DNA of 64,000 nt. Origin: Mycobacterium paraseoulense. Lineage in GTDB: Bacteria; Actinomycetota; Actinomycetes; Mycobacteriales; Mycobacteriaceae. A model generated the notes under the pieces. The model was not told where the DNA came from, did no database searches, and saw only the letters and a list, made by a program, of their open reading frames with translations. The DNA is taken from assembly GCF_010731655.1 (NCBI RefSeq), contig NZ_AP022619.1:2418001-2482000 (forward strand), read 5' to 3'. The position numbers and the translations under genes are program-made. Of this stretch, positions 17,004-25,018 are shown in pieces. Each line of letters begins with the position of its first letter. Position 1 is the first letter of the stretch.

Positions 17004-18157
17004 CGAGGATGGATTACGACCTCGGCGACGACGCCGCAGAATTGCGAAAGCACCTGCGTGAGTTGGTGGCCAACCACATTCCCCCCGACTTTCTCGGGGC
17101 GTGCACCGAGAACCCGAGGGATCTCGCCACCACCGAGACGTTCTGCAAGCTGCTAGCCGCCGAGGGTCTGCTGGCGCTGGCCTGGCCGAGAGAGCATGGT
17201 GGCGGCGGCGGCTCGGTGTGGCAGCAAACCGTGCTGCGCGAGGAGATGTGGGCCCAGCACGAGCCCCGCGGTCCGCAGTACATGGGCATCAATTGGGTGG
17301 GCCCGGCGCTGATGCGTTACGGAACGGCCGAGCAGAAGGCCAAGCACCTGGCGGCCATCGCCGCCGGCGACGTGATCTGGTGTCAGGGCTTTTCCGAGCC
17401 GGAGGCGGGCACCGACCTGGCCTCGTTGCGCACCCGCGCCGTACCGGACGGCGACGGTTGGCGCATCACCGGGCAGAAGGTCTGGACGTCGTATGCGCTG
17501 ATGGCGTCCTGGTGTGTGCTGGCGGCGTGCACCGACCCCGAAGCCCCAAAACCAAAGCGGCTCACCCTCTTTCTGATTCCGATGGACCGGCCGGGCTTCA
17601 CCGTCCGGCCCATCGGGTCCATGCTGGGACCGCATCACCTCAACGAGATGTTCCTGGACGACGTGCAGGCGTTCCCCGGCGACGTGCTCGGCGAGGTCGG
17701 CGACGGCTGGCGGGTGATGCGCGAGGCGCTGGCATTCGAGCGCGTCGGCATCGCCCGTTACGCGCGGTGCGAGTCGCTGCTCGAGCGGACGCGCACGCAG
17801 CTCGGCGACGACTGGGACACACTGCCCGAGTCGCTGCGCTCCCGGTGGGTGCGGGCACTCGTCGACCTACGCGTGGCCCGGCTGCTGGCCTATCGCGCGG
17901 TGTCGCTGCAGGACGATGCGGCGGCGGGCGCCGCGGCCAGCGCGGCCCGCATCGCCACGACGACGTGCGACCAGCAGGTCGCCGAGCTGCTCTTCGACGT
18001 GCTGGGCCCGGTCGCGCTGGACAGCGGCCGCGGCGCCGCGCTGCACGGGGCGATCGAGGACCATTGGCGTTACGCACAGGCTGCCACCGTGGCATCGGGC
18101 ACCATCGAAGTCCAGAAGATGTTGGTGGCCCGGGACGTGTTGGGAGAGCATCGGTGA
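17000..18157 (+). CDS. Acyl-CoA dehydrogenase subunit, alpha-like (second pair)
   Basis: The protein is 385 residues long with the pattern LALAWPREHGGGG, GFSEPEAGTDLASLRT, KVWTSYA and the C-terminal SGTIEVQKMLVARDVLG. A Glu is present in the helix-G-like segment LAFERVG. This looks like the catalytic subunit of the second heteromeric dehydrogenase of the operon. It starts at ATG 17000, overlapping the previous stop by 4 bp, and ends in a 4-bp GTGA overlap with the next gene. The substrate is probably a later or shorter acyl-CoA of the same pathway (inference). Confidence 0.87.
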   Translation: MTRMDYDLGDDAAELRKHLRELVANHIPPDFLGACTENPRDLATTETFCKLLAAEGLLALAWPREHGGGGGSVWQQTVLREEMWAQHEPRGPQYMGINWVGPALMRYGTAEQKAKHLAAIAAGDVIWCQGFSEPEAGTDLASLRTRAVPDGDGWRITGQKVWTSYALMASWCVLAACTDPEAPKPKRLTLFLIPMDRPGFTVRPIGSMLGPHHLNEMFLDDVQAFPGDVLGEVGDGWRVMREALAFERVGIARYARCESLLERTRTQLGDDWDTLPESLRSRWVRALVDLRVARLLAYRAVSLQDDAAAGAAASAARIATTTCDQQVAELLFDVLGPVALDSGRGAALHGAIEDHWRYAQAATVASGTIEVQKMLVARDVLGEHR

Positions 18158-19089
18158 AAACGGATCTACCACAAGACATCAGCGACTTCGCCGCGGTCGC
18201 GGACAAGCGGCTCGCCCGGCTGGGCGGCCCGCAGGCCGCGTTGCGCGCCGAGACCGACGACGGCGTCCGGGACGCCGCGCGCACGGCGCTGAGCGAGGTC
18301 GGCGCATTCGACCTCGATGTCCGGTCGGGGCCCGACGACCTGCTGGCCGCCGCCGTGCTGTGCCGGGCCGCCGGCGCGACCGCGTTGCCCTATCCCCTGG
18401 TCGAGGAGCTGTTGGCGATCGACGGCGCCCGCCTTGCCCTGGTCAACCCCGAAGCACCGCGCATCGACCACGGCGACCTGGACGGTGATTGGATCGCCGC
18501 CGACCTGGACGGCAACCGTTACCACCCGCGGCCGGCGCCGCGCACCACCGCCAAACTGGGGCCGTTCCTGGTGCCCGCCTCCCTCGGGGCGCCCGATGGA
18601 ACAATTCCGGCCGGCGACGTTAACCTCCATCTCGTGCTGGGATCATGGCGGATTCTGGGATCGATGCAGCAGGCACTGCGGATCGTCACCGATCACGTGC
18701 GCGCCCGAATCCAGTTCGGTAAACCGCTGGCGGATTTCCAGGCCGTCAGGTTCGCCGTCGCCGAGGCCGCCGTCGCCGTCCGCGGACTGCACGAATTGGC
18801 GAAATTCACCCTCTGCCGCCCCGAATCGCTACCCATCCAGATTCATTCGGCGGACGCACTCGTTCTTCGGCTCAAGGCATCCGACACCGCACGCCAGGTG
18901 TTGCGCACCTCCCACCAATTGCTCGGTGCCCTGGGCTTTTGCGATGAGTCCGACATCAGCGTGCTCGACCGGCACACCCAACCGCTCGTCCGCTTGCCGC
19001 TGGGAGCCGAGGCGCTCGCGTTGCGACTGATCCCGGGCGTCGCGGACGGCTCGCTGGAGACACTGTTCAGTGGGCCGGTATCGGCGTGA
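18154..19089 (+). CDS. Acyl-CoA dehydrogenase subunit, short beta-like (second pair)
   Basis: At 311 residues this is shorter than a full acyl-CoA dehydrogenase (about 380). The N-terminal region is reduced; the C-terminal four-helix domain is recognisable (RARIQFGKPLADFQAVRFAVAEA, then SHQLLGALGFCDESD). No helix-G Glu is seen, so it is probably the non-catalytic partner of the gene at 17000. GTG 18154 makes a 4-bp overlap with the preceding stop, and the next gene again starts with a GTGA overlap. Confidence 0.8.
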   Translation: MKTDLPQDISDFAAVADKRLARLGGPQAALRAETDDGVRDAARTALSEVGAFDLDVRSGPDDLLAAAVLCRAAGATALPYPLVEELLAIDGARLALVNPEAPRIDHGDLDGDWIAADLDGNRYHPRPAPRTTAKLGPFLVPASLGAPDGTIPAGDVNLHLVLGSWRILGSMQQALRIVTDHVRARIQFGKPLADFQAVRFAVAEAAVAVRGLHELAKFTLCRPESLPIQIHSADALVLRLKASDTARQVLRTSHQLLGALGFCDESDISVLDRHTQPLVRLPLGAEALALRLIPGVADGSLETLFSGPVSA

Positions 19090-20582
19090 CCAAGCCGACC
19101 GCGTCCGAGGTGACGGCCGACCCGTTAGCCGATGGAATCCCGTTCGGAGTCAAGCTTCGACAGCTCGCCGAGCAGCGTCGCGACGACACGGGGGTGACCA
19201 TCGTCGCCCTCGACGGCACCGCGCGCTCGCTGACATTCGGCGAACTCGAGGCCCGCGCCAACCAGTGGGGCCGCGCGCTCGCCGCCGACGGTGCCGACAC
19301 CGGTTCCCTTGTCGCGCTGGCGATCCCCAACTCCGAGCACCTTGTGCTGGCCACGCTGGGATGCTGGAAGATCGGCGCCGTCCCGGTGCCCATGCACTGG
19401 GACCTGCCCGAGTGGGAGCGCGACCGGGTGCGCGAGGTGATCAATCCCGCGGTGGTCGTCGACGAGGAGAACCGGTGGCGCCTGGAGGCGCAAGCGGCGG
19501 CCGAGTCCGCCGACGCCCTGCCCGTGGCCGTGTCCCCCAACATCAACGGCATCTGCAGCAGCGGTTCGACCGGTGTGCCGAAAGTGATTCTGAGCCTGGC
19601 GCCGTCGTTGTGGACCCCGCAGCACGGCGAGCCCTTTCTGTCGAACTGGACGCCGGTGGCCCAGCCGCAGACCATCATGGTGCCCGCGCCGATGTACCAC
19701 ACCAACGGCTTCGCCACCTTCTTCTTCCTGCTGGCCGGCGACCACCTGGTGATACTCGAAAAGTTCGATGCCGCACTGGCTTTGGACGTCATCGAACGCT
19801 TCCGGATCACCAATTTCACGGCCACGCCCACGATGCTGGCGCGCATCGCCGCCCGGCCCGACGTCCGACAGCGCGACCTGTCCAGCGTCGTATTCATCCT
19901 GCAGGGCGCCGCGGTGATGCCGCCGTCGCTCATGCACACGTGGTTCGAACTGTTGAGCCCGCAGCAGATCGTCTCGGCCTACGGCATGACCGAGAACCTC
20001 GGGCTCACCGCGTTGCGAGGCGACGAGTGGCTCGCGCATCCGGGCAGCGTCGGCCGGGGTTTCCGCGACACCGAGATCCGGATTCTCGACGCCGGCACCA
20101 GACAGCTTGGCCCCGGCGAACACGGCGAGATCTATTTGCGCGCACCGATGAGCGCGGGATCGCGCTATGTCGGCGGCGCGCCGCCGTTGCCGACGACCGA
20201 CGACGGCTTCCGCTCCGCCGGCGACATCGGCTACCTGGACGAGGACGGGTACCTCTACATCGTCGACCGCCGCGTCGACATGATCGTCACCGGCGGCGCG
20301 AACGTCTTTCCCGCGGAAGTGGAGTCGGCTCTGGCGGGTCATCCCGACATCGCCGACGTCGTCGTGATCGGACTCGCAGACCCGCAGTGGGGACGCCGGG
20401 TGCACGCGGTCGTGCAACTCGCCGAGGCCGCGGCGCTCACCGAAGACGACGTGATCGAGTACGCGAAAAGCCGTCTGGCCCACTACAAAGCCCCGAAGAC
20501 CGTCGAGTTCGTCGACACGATTCCCCGCACCGCGGCGACGAAGGTCAACCGCTCGGCGATGATCGAGGCCCGCGGCGGCTGA
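19086..20582 (+). CDS. Acyl-CoA synthetase (AMP-forming)
   Basis: The protein is 498 residues long. The A3 motif is CSSGSTGVPKV, A5 is AYGMTE, A7 is SAGDIG, A8 is VDRRVDMIVTGGANVFPAEVE split over the usual spacing, and A10 TAATKVNRSAM keeps the catalytic Lys. It should feed the acid substrate into the four upstream dehydrogenase subunits as a CoA ester. The GTG start at 19086 overlaps the previous stop by 4 bp, so the five genes 14842-20582 form one tightly coupled operon. Confidence 0.92.
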   Translation: MTKPTASEVTADPLADGIPFGVKLRQLAEQRRDDTGVTIVALDGTARSLTFGELEARANQWGRALAADGADTGSLVALAIPNSEHLVLATLGCWKIGAVPVPMHWDLPEWERDRVREVINPAVVVDEENRWRLEAQAAAESADALPVAVSPNINGICSSGSTGVPKVILSLAPSLWTPQHGEPFLSNWTPVAQPQTIMVPAPMYHTNGFATFFFLLAGDHLVILEKFDAALALDVIERFRITNFTATPTMLARIAARPDVRQRDLSSVVFILQGAAVMPPSLMHTWFELLSPQQIVSAYGMTENLGLTALRGDEWLAHPGSVGRGFRDTEIRILDAGTRQLGPGEHGEIYLRAPMSAGSRYVGGAPPLPTTDDGFRSAGDIGYLDEDGYLYIVDRRVDMIVTGGANVFPAEVESALAGHPDIADVVVIGLADPQWGRRVHAVVQLAEAAALTEDDVIEYAKSRLAHYKAPKTVEFVDTIPRTAATKVNRSAMIEARGG

Positions 20583-20603
20583 GGGCGCAGTTTGGACCAG
20601 CAC

Positions 20604-20620
20604 ATACCCCGTTGGGGTAC
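20604..20620. promoter_or_regulatory. RicR/CsoR-like copper operator, without an intact adjacent small gene
   Basis: TACCCC (20605-20610), GTT and GGGGTA (20614-20619) form a perfect inverted repeat of the kind recognised by the mycobacterial copper repressor RicR. In M. tuberculosis such boxes precede mymT, lpqS and related genes. Here no Cys-rich metallothionein frame follows; the only start found soon after encodes a six-residue stub. It may act on the lpqS-like gene at 20771, which has its own box. Confidence 0.55.
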
Positions 20621-20736
20621 GTTGTTGATGCGCAGAATGACGCACTAGAGCGTTAGCTGGCTGAAAAGCCGAGTAGAACAGACGAAGTCGTGATACGGCG
20701 GATGCATACCTGCCGACCGCGCGCCTTCTCTAGGCC

Positions 20737-20756
20737 TATACCCCCCGGGGGTGATA
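20737..20756. promoter_or_regulatory. RicR-like copper operator upstream of the LpqS homologue
   Basis: ACCCCC (20740-20745) and GGGGGT (20747-20752) are mirror complements around one base, flanked by TAT and GATA. The site lies 15-34 bp before the ATG of the lpqS-like gene, a position suitable for repression. The resemblance to RicR boxes is from known mycobacterial copper regulation; binding is inferred. Confidence 0.6.
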
Positions 20757-20770
20757 GCATCGCCATTGTT

Positions 20771-21190
20771 ATGCGCCCGCAGACCGCCCGCACCACGCAA
20801 TGGCTGCGCTTCACCACCGCAGTCATCGCCCTGTTCTGGGCGCTGGGCGTCGCGGCGGGATGTCACCTGCCACACGGGAGCGCAACGGCTTCCTCGACGT
20901 CTTCCCGCGTAGCTGCCGGACTCGGCCACGGGGTTGCCACCCTTGCGCACCTGGCACCCACGCGCGGCGACCCATGCTCGCCGCTGCACCAGACTTGCAA
21001 ACATGTTCCACAGGCTTGCTCGACATACGATGCGGTGGAACTGGCCGTCGTCGCCTCAGCATTGCCCTTGGCCGGTTCCCTGGCTTCGCCGGTGGTCCCG
21101 GCGCCGCGGGGCCCACCACGAACTGACGGTTTCGTACTTTACCGTTCGGGTCGAAACATCTTGACCCGCTTCTGCATCGCTCGTATCTGA
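20771..21190 (+). CDS. lpqS: LpqS-like copper-responsive lipoprotein/exported protein
   Basis: The protein is 139 residues long. It has a hydrophobic N-terminal segment (about residues 14-30) ending at Cys31 in VAAGC, a slightly unusual lipobox. Several further Cys and His residues follow. The C-terminus, RSGRNILTRFCIARI, closely resembles the end of M. tuberculosis LpqS, a RicR-regulated copper-response protein. ATG 20771 is chosen because it follows the RicR-like box. In M. tuberculosis lpqS sits beside the multicopper oxidase gene; here a D-amino-acid oxidase follows instead. The molecular function of LpqS is not established. Confidence 0.75.
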   Translation: MRPQTARTTQWLRFTTAVIALFWALGVAAGCHLPHGSATASSTSSRVAAGLGHGVATLAHLAPTRGDPCSPLHQTCKHVPQACSTYDAVELAVVASALPLAGSLASPVVPAPRGPPRTDGFVLYRSGRNILTRFCIARI

Positions 21191-21248
21191 TCGGTCAGCC
21201 TCGAGCCGTCGGGTCCTCCGTCGGCCGGCCGCGGCTGTCCTAACCGTT

Positions 21249-21272
21249 GCCGCGCGCAGAATTTTGCGCGGC
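21249..21272. repeat. Short GC-rich inverted repeat between lpqS and the oxidase gene
   Basis: GCCGCGC (21249-21255) and GCGCGGC (21266-21272) can pair around a 10-base AT-rich loop. It lies 59 bp after the lpqS stop and about 100 bp before the oxidase start. It could be a terminator-like hairpin without a U tract, or an RNA structure in the oxidase leader. Otherwise nothing recognisable was found in 21191-21371. Confidence 0.3.
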
Positions 21273-21371
21273 GTTCCGATTCAGAAACGAGAGATCCATG
21301 AATCTTGTCCTGTCCAAATGTCCGACTCGGTTTCGCTACGCCCATACCGAGAGCCGACGGGAGGCGCGGTC

Positions 21372-22487
21372 ATGACGGCGCACCTGGACCGGCCGAGCGC
21401 GCTGGTGATCGGGGCCGGGGTCAGCGGGTGGACCACCGCGCTGGTGCTGGCCCGCCGGGGCTGGCGTGTCGTCGTGGCCGCCGATCGGTTCGGCGTCGAC
21501 ACGGTGTCGACCGTCGCCGGCGCGCTATGGGAATGGCCACCATCGGTGTGCGGCCGCCACCATGACCAATCCATCCTGGGCCGTTCCGCGGAGTGGGCCC
21601 AGTACTCCTACATTCGCTTCGCCCGGCTCGCCGCCGACCCGCGAACCGGGGTGAGCCTGCGCCCGGCGGTGTTCTACTTCACCCGCCCGGTCGAAGAGGA
21701 TCCGGCCGAGCTGGCGAAGATGACCGAGGTCGGGCGGTTCGTACCCGGGTTCGTCCGCGACCCCGAACTGATCGCCGCCCACGGCGTCAGCCCCGACGCC
21801 GGGGTGGTGGACGCCTATTCCTACCTGGCGCCCACCATCGACACCGACTGGTACCTGGCGTGGCTGGCCCGCCAGGCCGAGGCGGCCGGCATCTCCGTCG
21901 TCCGGCGCACCGTGCGCGGGACGCTCGCGGAGCAGGAGGACGAGCTGCTGGCCGAGTTCGGGGTCGAGCTGATCGTCAACTGCTCGGGTCTGGGAGCGCG
22001 TGAGCTGGCCAACGACCCGACCGTGGTGCCGCACCGGGGCGCGCTCCTACGCGCGGTCAACGACGGCAGTCAGATGGCGCGCGTGACCGCCGCCCACGCC
22101 GTCGCCAACGATGCGGGCACCGACAACCAGGACATGGTCTTCATCGTGCCCCGCGGGGCCAACCGGCTGTTGCTGGGCGGCCTGGTGGAGCCCGAGGAGT
22201 ACGGCACCGACCTTCGACTGGAAAGTTATGAACCGCTGCGGCAGTTGCTCGAACGCTGCAGGGAATTCCTGCCGATTCTGCGCGACGCCCGACTGGACGC
22301 CGTCGACCCGGTGCGGGTGGGGCTGCGGCCATTCCGCGAAGGCGGCGTGCGGTTGCAGATCGAGGGCGGCACCCGGATCGTGCACAACTACGGACACGGC
22401 GGTGCGGGCGTCACCCTGTCGTGGGGCTGCGCACACGAGGTCGCCCAACTGGCAGATGCAGTGCTCGCCCAGCAGGGCGTCGCCTGA
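21372..22487 (+). CDS. FAD-dependent D-amino-acid oxidase family protein
   Basis: The protein is 371 residues long. The N-terminal dinucleotide motif is VIGAGVSGWTTALVLARRG (about residues 12-30), and the C-terminal HNYGHGGAGVTLSWG is the hallmark of D-amino-acid and D-aspartate oxidases. An Arg in RVGLRPFR is the usual carboxylate-binding residue. It should oxidise a D-amino acid to the 2-oxo acid with release of ammonia and hydrogen peroxide. ATG 21372 follows a GGGAGG site; an in-frame start near 21318 is possible. M. tuberculosis Rv1905c (aao) is a family relative. Confidence 0.87.
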   Translation: MTAHLDRPSALVIGAGVSGWTTALVLARRGWRVVVAADRFGVDTVSTVAGALWEWPPSVCGRHHDQSILGRSAEWAQYSYIRFARLAADPRTGVSLRPAVFYFTRPVEEDPAELAKMTEVGRFVPGFVRDPELIAAHGVSPDAGVVDAYSYLAPTIDTDWYLAWLARQAEAAGISVVRRTVRGTLAEQEDELLAEFGVELIVNCSGLGARELANDPTVVPHRGALLRAVNDGSQMARVTAAHAVANDAGTDNQDMVFIVPRGANRLLLGGLVEPEEYGTDLRLESYEPLRQLLERCREFLPILRDARLDAVDPVRVGLRPFREGGVRLQIEGGTRIVHNYGHGGAGVTLSWGCAHEVAQLADAVLAQQGVA

Positions 22488-22556
22488 ACCCACCCAAAAC
22501 GAAAATTTGTCCATATCAACATAATTCAACCCATTGACACAGGAAGGACCAAAATC

Positions 22557-23294
22557 ATGATGTCTATGCCCGCACCCGAGTGGGTGACTCTCCTAGCCTG
22601 GATCGTGACGGTTCTTGGCGTGCTCTTGGCCGGTGCCATGCTCGCCGATATCTACGTGGGTGGCCATCGGCAGCCATTGCGTGCCATGGAGGCAGTCTGG
22701 CCGATCACCGCCATCTACGCCGGTCCGCTGGCCTGGTGGGCCTACTACCGCTGGGCCCGGCCGGCCACCCAACGCTGGCAGCAACAACACGGTTGCCCGC
22801 CCCGGCTCGGGCTGCCGGCGACGGCGGCCGTGCAGACCATTCCGGGCGGCGCAGTCTCGTTCGTCGGCCACATGATCGCCATGCCATTGGTGATGTGGAC
22901 CGGCATGACGATCGCCGGCCAGGGCGTGTGGCCGATGATGCTGCTGATCGCGGCCTTTGCCTTGCCGCTGCTCGTCGGATTCGAGTACCACTCGCTGTCG
23001 CTCGCCGGCCGAAACCGCTCGGTGGCACAACGCCTCTGGGCGGCCTTGCGAATCTCGGTTCTCGCGATCGTCGCATTCGACGTGGGCATGGGAGCCTCCA
23101 TGCTGCTCGTCGCATTCGTGTTGGGTTACTCCACCGCCTCCATGGCGTTCTGGCTTGTCATGTGGGCCGGAATGTGGCTCGGTTTCGCCACCGCATACCC
23201 GATGGTGTGGTGGCTGCTCCCCAAAGACACCACCGAGCCGGCGAAAAGCACGCCGATCGCCCGACCACCGCAGGTAAACGCCGCACAGCGGTGA
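22557..23294 (+). CDS. DUF4396-family membrane protein
   Basis: The protein is 245 residues long with about six hydrophobic segments. The motif EAVWPITAIYAGPLAWWAYY near residues 42-61 and a late GFATAYPMVWWLLP match the DUF4396 family and the paralogue at 26250-26945. This copy lacks the paired-Cys HCGAGC motif seen in the paralogue; the equivalent region reads TIPGGAVSFVGH. ATG 22557 follows an AGGAAGG site at 22541-22547. The 69-bp leader is unusually AT-rich. Function unknown. Confidence 0.8.
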   Translation: MMSMPAPEWVTLLAWIVTVLGVLLAGAMLADIYVGGHRQPLRAMEAVWPITAIYAGPLAWWAYYRWARPATQRWQQQHGCPPRLGLPATAAVQTIPGGAVSFVGHMIAMPLVMWTGMTIAGQGVWPMMLLIAAFALPLLVGFEYHSLSLAGRNRSVAQRLWAALRISVLAIVAFDVGMGASMLLVAFVLGYSTASMAFWLVMWAGMWLGFATAYPMVWWLLPKDTTEPAKSTPIARPPQVNAAQR

Positions 23295-23338
23295 GCGGAA
23301 GCAACCGGGAAGGCCGGGCCCGGGACTGCGCGGAACCG

Positions 23339-23749
23339 TCACCCGATCGGTGCGATTCCCGAACTCGAGATGGTGAAGCCGCGGCCCGAGGCCACCGTGC
23401 ACGTCACCCCAGCGGTCTCCGACCGGCACACGAACGGGCCGGCTTCCCTCGTCTGGCCATAACCGAGGATCGGGGTGCCCTCCGCCGGATTGGCCAGACA
23501 GCTTTCACCCGCGCAGCGGGAGAGGGTTCCAGCGGTGTCCATGCTTACGGAAGCCGGTGGCGCTAAGGCGAAGCAGAATGCTTCGTCGGGGATGCCGCGA
23601 CGGTGGTAGTTGATCTCGCAGCTGATATTGCGTGACGGGGACAGGAAGGCCACGTAGTTATCCTGATCCGCGGCGGCCGGCGGGATGACCGGGATGCCCA
23701 AGGCGCCAACCAGCACAATCCCCGCAACGGCCAGCGCGTATCTCAACAC
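23339..23749 (-). CDS. Small secreted Cys-containing protein (DUF6636-like)
   Basis: The protein is 136 residues long with a clear signal peptide ending near PPAAADQ (cleavage about residue 27). Six Cys follow, three pairs likely forming disulfides. FLSPSRNISCEI early and GVTCTV late resemble the repeated pattern of the actinobacterial DUF6636 family. It is exported; the function is unknown. It is transcribed divergently from the TetR-hotdog gene across a 160-bp promoter region in which no clear operator was recognised. Confidence 0.65.
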   Translation of the reverse strand: MLRYALAVAGIVLVGALGIPVIPPAAADQDNYVAFLSPSRNISCEINYHRRGIPDEAFCFALAPPASVSMDTAGTLSRCAGESCLANPAEGTPILGYGQTREAGPFVCRSETAGVTCTVASGRGFTISSSGIAPIG

Positions 23750-23909
23750 CCGCCAACCGTGCCACAGCTTGGCGAACTACGGACGGGCTTCGCGTCTCGC
23801 GGGTCCGGTCACGGAATCTTCTACCGGAAGCCGTGAGCGCCTCCAGCGACCCGCGGTAACCTCATTCTCAACGCGCGAGCACCGCGCCGGGGAAGGGGAC
23901 GAAGCGCTC

Positions 23910-24935
23910 ATGGGCGACCTTGGCGACGATGTCGACGTGACACGCGGCGACCGCTTCATCAAGACCGCTGTCGAGATTTTGGGCGAAACCGGACGCACCG
24001 ACTTCACCGTGCAGGAGGTCGTCGCTCGTTCCAAAACGTCGCTGCGCGCCTTCTATCAGCATTTCAACAGCAAGGACGAGTTGCTGCTGGCCTTGTTCGA
24101 CCGGACCATCGCGCAGTCGGTACAAGCCTGGCGCACCGAAACCGACGGCCTGGACAGCACGGCGGCGCTGAAGCTGGTGATCGACCGCATCAGTCAGCAA
24201 CCGGAATCGAGCACCCAAGACAGCCTCAATCGGGCCTTGTCCCTCTATAACCAACACTTGGCCGAGGCCCGCCCCCGCGACTACGCCCGGGTGCTCTCGC
24301 CCTTGCATCGACTCATTCGCGACATCGTGGGGCAAGGCATCACCGAGGGCGTCTTCAACCCGGGAGTCGACGTCGGGGCGGCGGCGGCAGTCGTGATGCA
24401 GACGGTGATGGGGGCACAGCGGTTGCATTGGCTGGGAACGGAATTGAACGGAGCCCCCCTCGACGGCGGTCAACTGTATGACTTCTGCAGTCGCGCCCTG
24501 GGCATCCGGGAAGGCGACGAAGAACCGAGCACGCCGTCGCTGGCCGAGCTGTTCGCCCAGATCGGTATGCGGCCGGGAACCCGCGATGGCGAATTCGCGA
24601 TGACGATGCCGGTCAGCCCGGCCGTCGTCAACACGTCCGGCGCGCTGCAGGGCGGCCTGATCGCGACGCTCGTCGACGTCGCGGGCGGACAGTTCGGGCT
24701 GGACTACCTGCAGCCGGACACCACGATGACGACGGCGGACCTCTTCATTCGTTACCTGCGCCCGATCCGGCAGGGCTCGGCGTTCGCGGTACCCCGGATG
24801 CTGCGGTCCGGGCGGCGGGCAATGGTGATGCAGGTAGACATCTACGGCGACGACGACGAGCTCGTCGCCACTGCGACCGTCAACTTCGCCGTCATCAACG
24901 GGCCGACGCCGACTGGCCTCAGCGGGACCCCTTGA
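23910..24935 (+). CDS. TetR-type regulator fused to a PaaI-like hot-dog thioesterase domain
   Basis: The protein is 341 residues long, while ordinary TetR proteins have about 200. Residues about 10-60 form the TetR helix-turn-helix (FTVQEVVARSKTSLRAFYQHFNSKDEL split by its turn), followed by helices to about 200. Residues about 210-335 form a hot-dog domain of the PaaI type, with NTSGALQGGLIATLVDVAGG as its central helix. A regulator carrying an acyl-CoA-binding or hydrolysing domain could sense acyl-CoA directly. ATG 23910 is chosen; the upstream open frame is uninformative. The next gene downstream is an amidohydrolase behind its own operator. Confidence 0.82.
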   Translation: MGDLGDDVDVTRGDRFIKTAVEILGETGRTDFTVQEVVARSKTSLRAFYQHFNSKDELLLALFDRTIAQSVQAWRTETDGLDSTAALKLVIDRISQQPESSTQDSLNRALSLYNQHLAEARPRDYARVLSPLHRLIRDIVGQGITEGVFNPGVDVGAAAAVVMQTVMGAQRLHWLGTELNGAPLDGGQLYDFCSRALGIREGDEEPSTPSLAELFAQIGMRPGTRDGEFAMTMPVSPAVVNTSGALQGGLIATLVDVAGGQFGLDYLQPDTTMTTADLFIRYLRPIRQGSAFAVPRMLRSGRRAMVMQVDIYGDDDELVATATVNFAVINGPTPTGLSGTP

Positions 24936-24962
24936 GGCAGCTGTACACCTTGTCGGGCGAAA

Positions 24963-24981
24963 GTGGTAACGTCATTACCAC
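24963..24981. promoter_or_regulatory. Perfect inverted repeat (operator candidate) before the amidohydrolase
   Basis: GTGGTAA (24963-24969), CGTCA and TTACCAC (24975-24981) form a perfect 7-bp inverted repeat 38-56 bp upstream of the amidohydrolase ATG and 28 bp after the TetR-hotdog stop. Short, closely spaced palindromes of this size are typical TetR operators, so the upstream fusion protein is the natural candidate ligand (inference). Confidence 0.55.
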
Positions 24982-25018
24982 CTACAGAGAATTCAAGACT
25001 TCTGCCGAGGAGATCGCC

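Noticed and set aside
17101..18153. Upstream extension of the short dehydrogenase subunit
   Set aside because: It is out of frame with and fully inside the neighbouring dehydrogenase gene; GTG 18154 with a 4-bp overlap explains the start.
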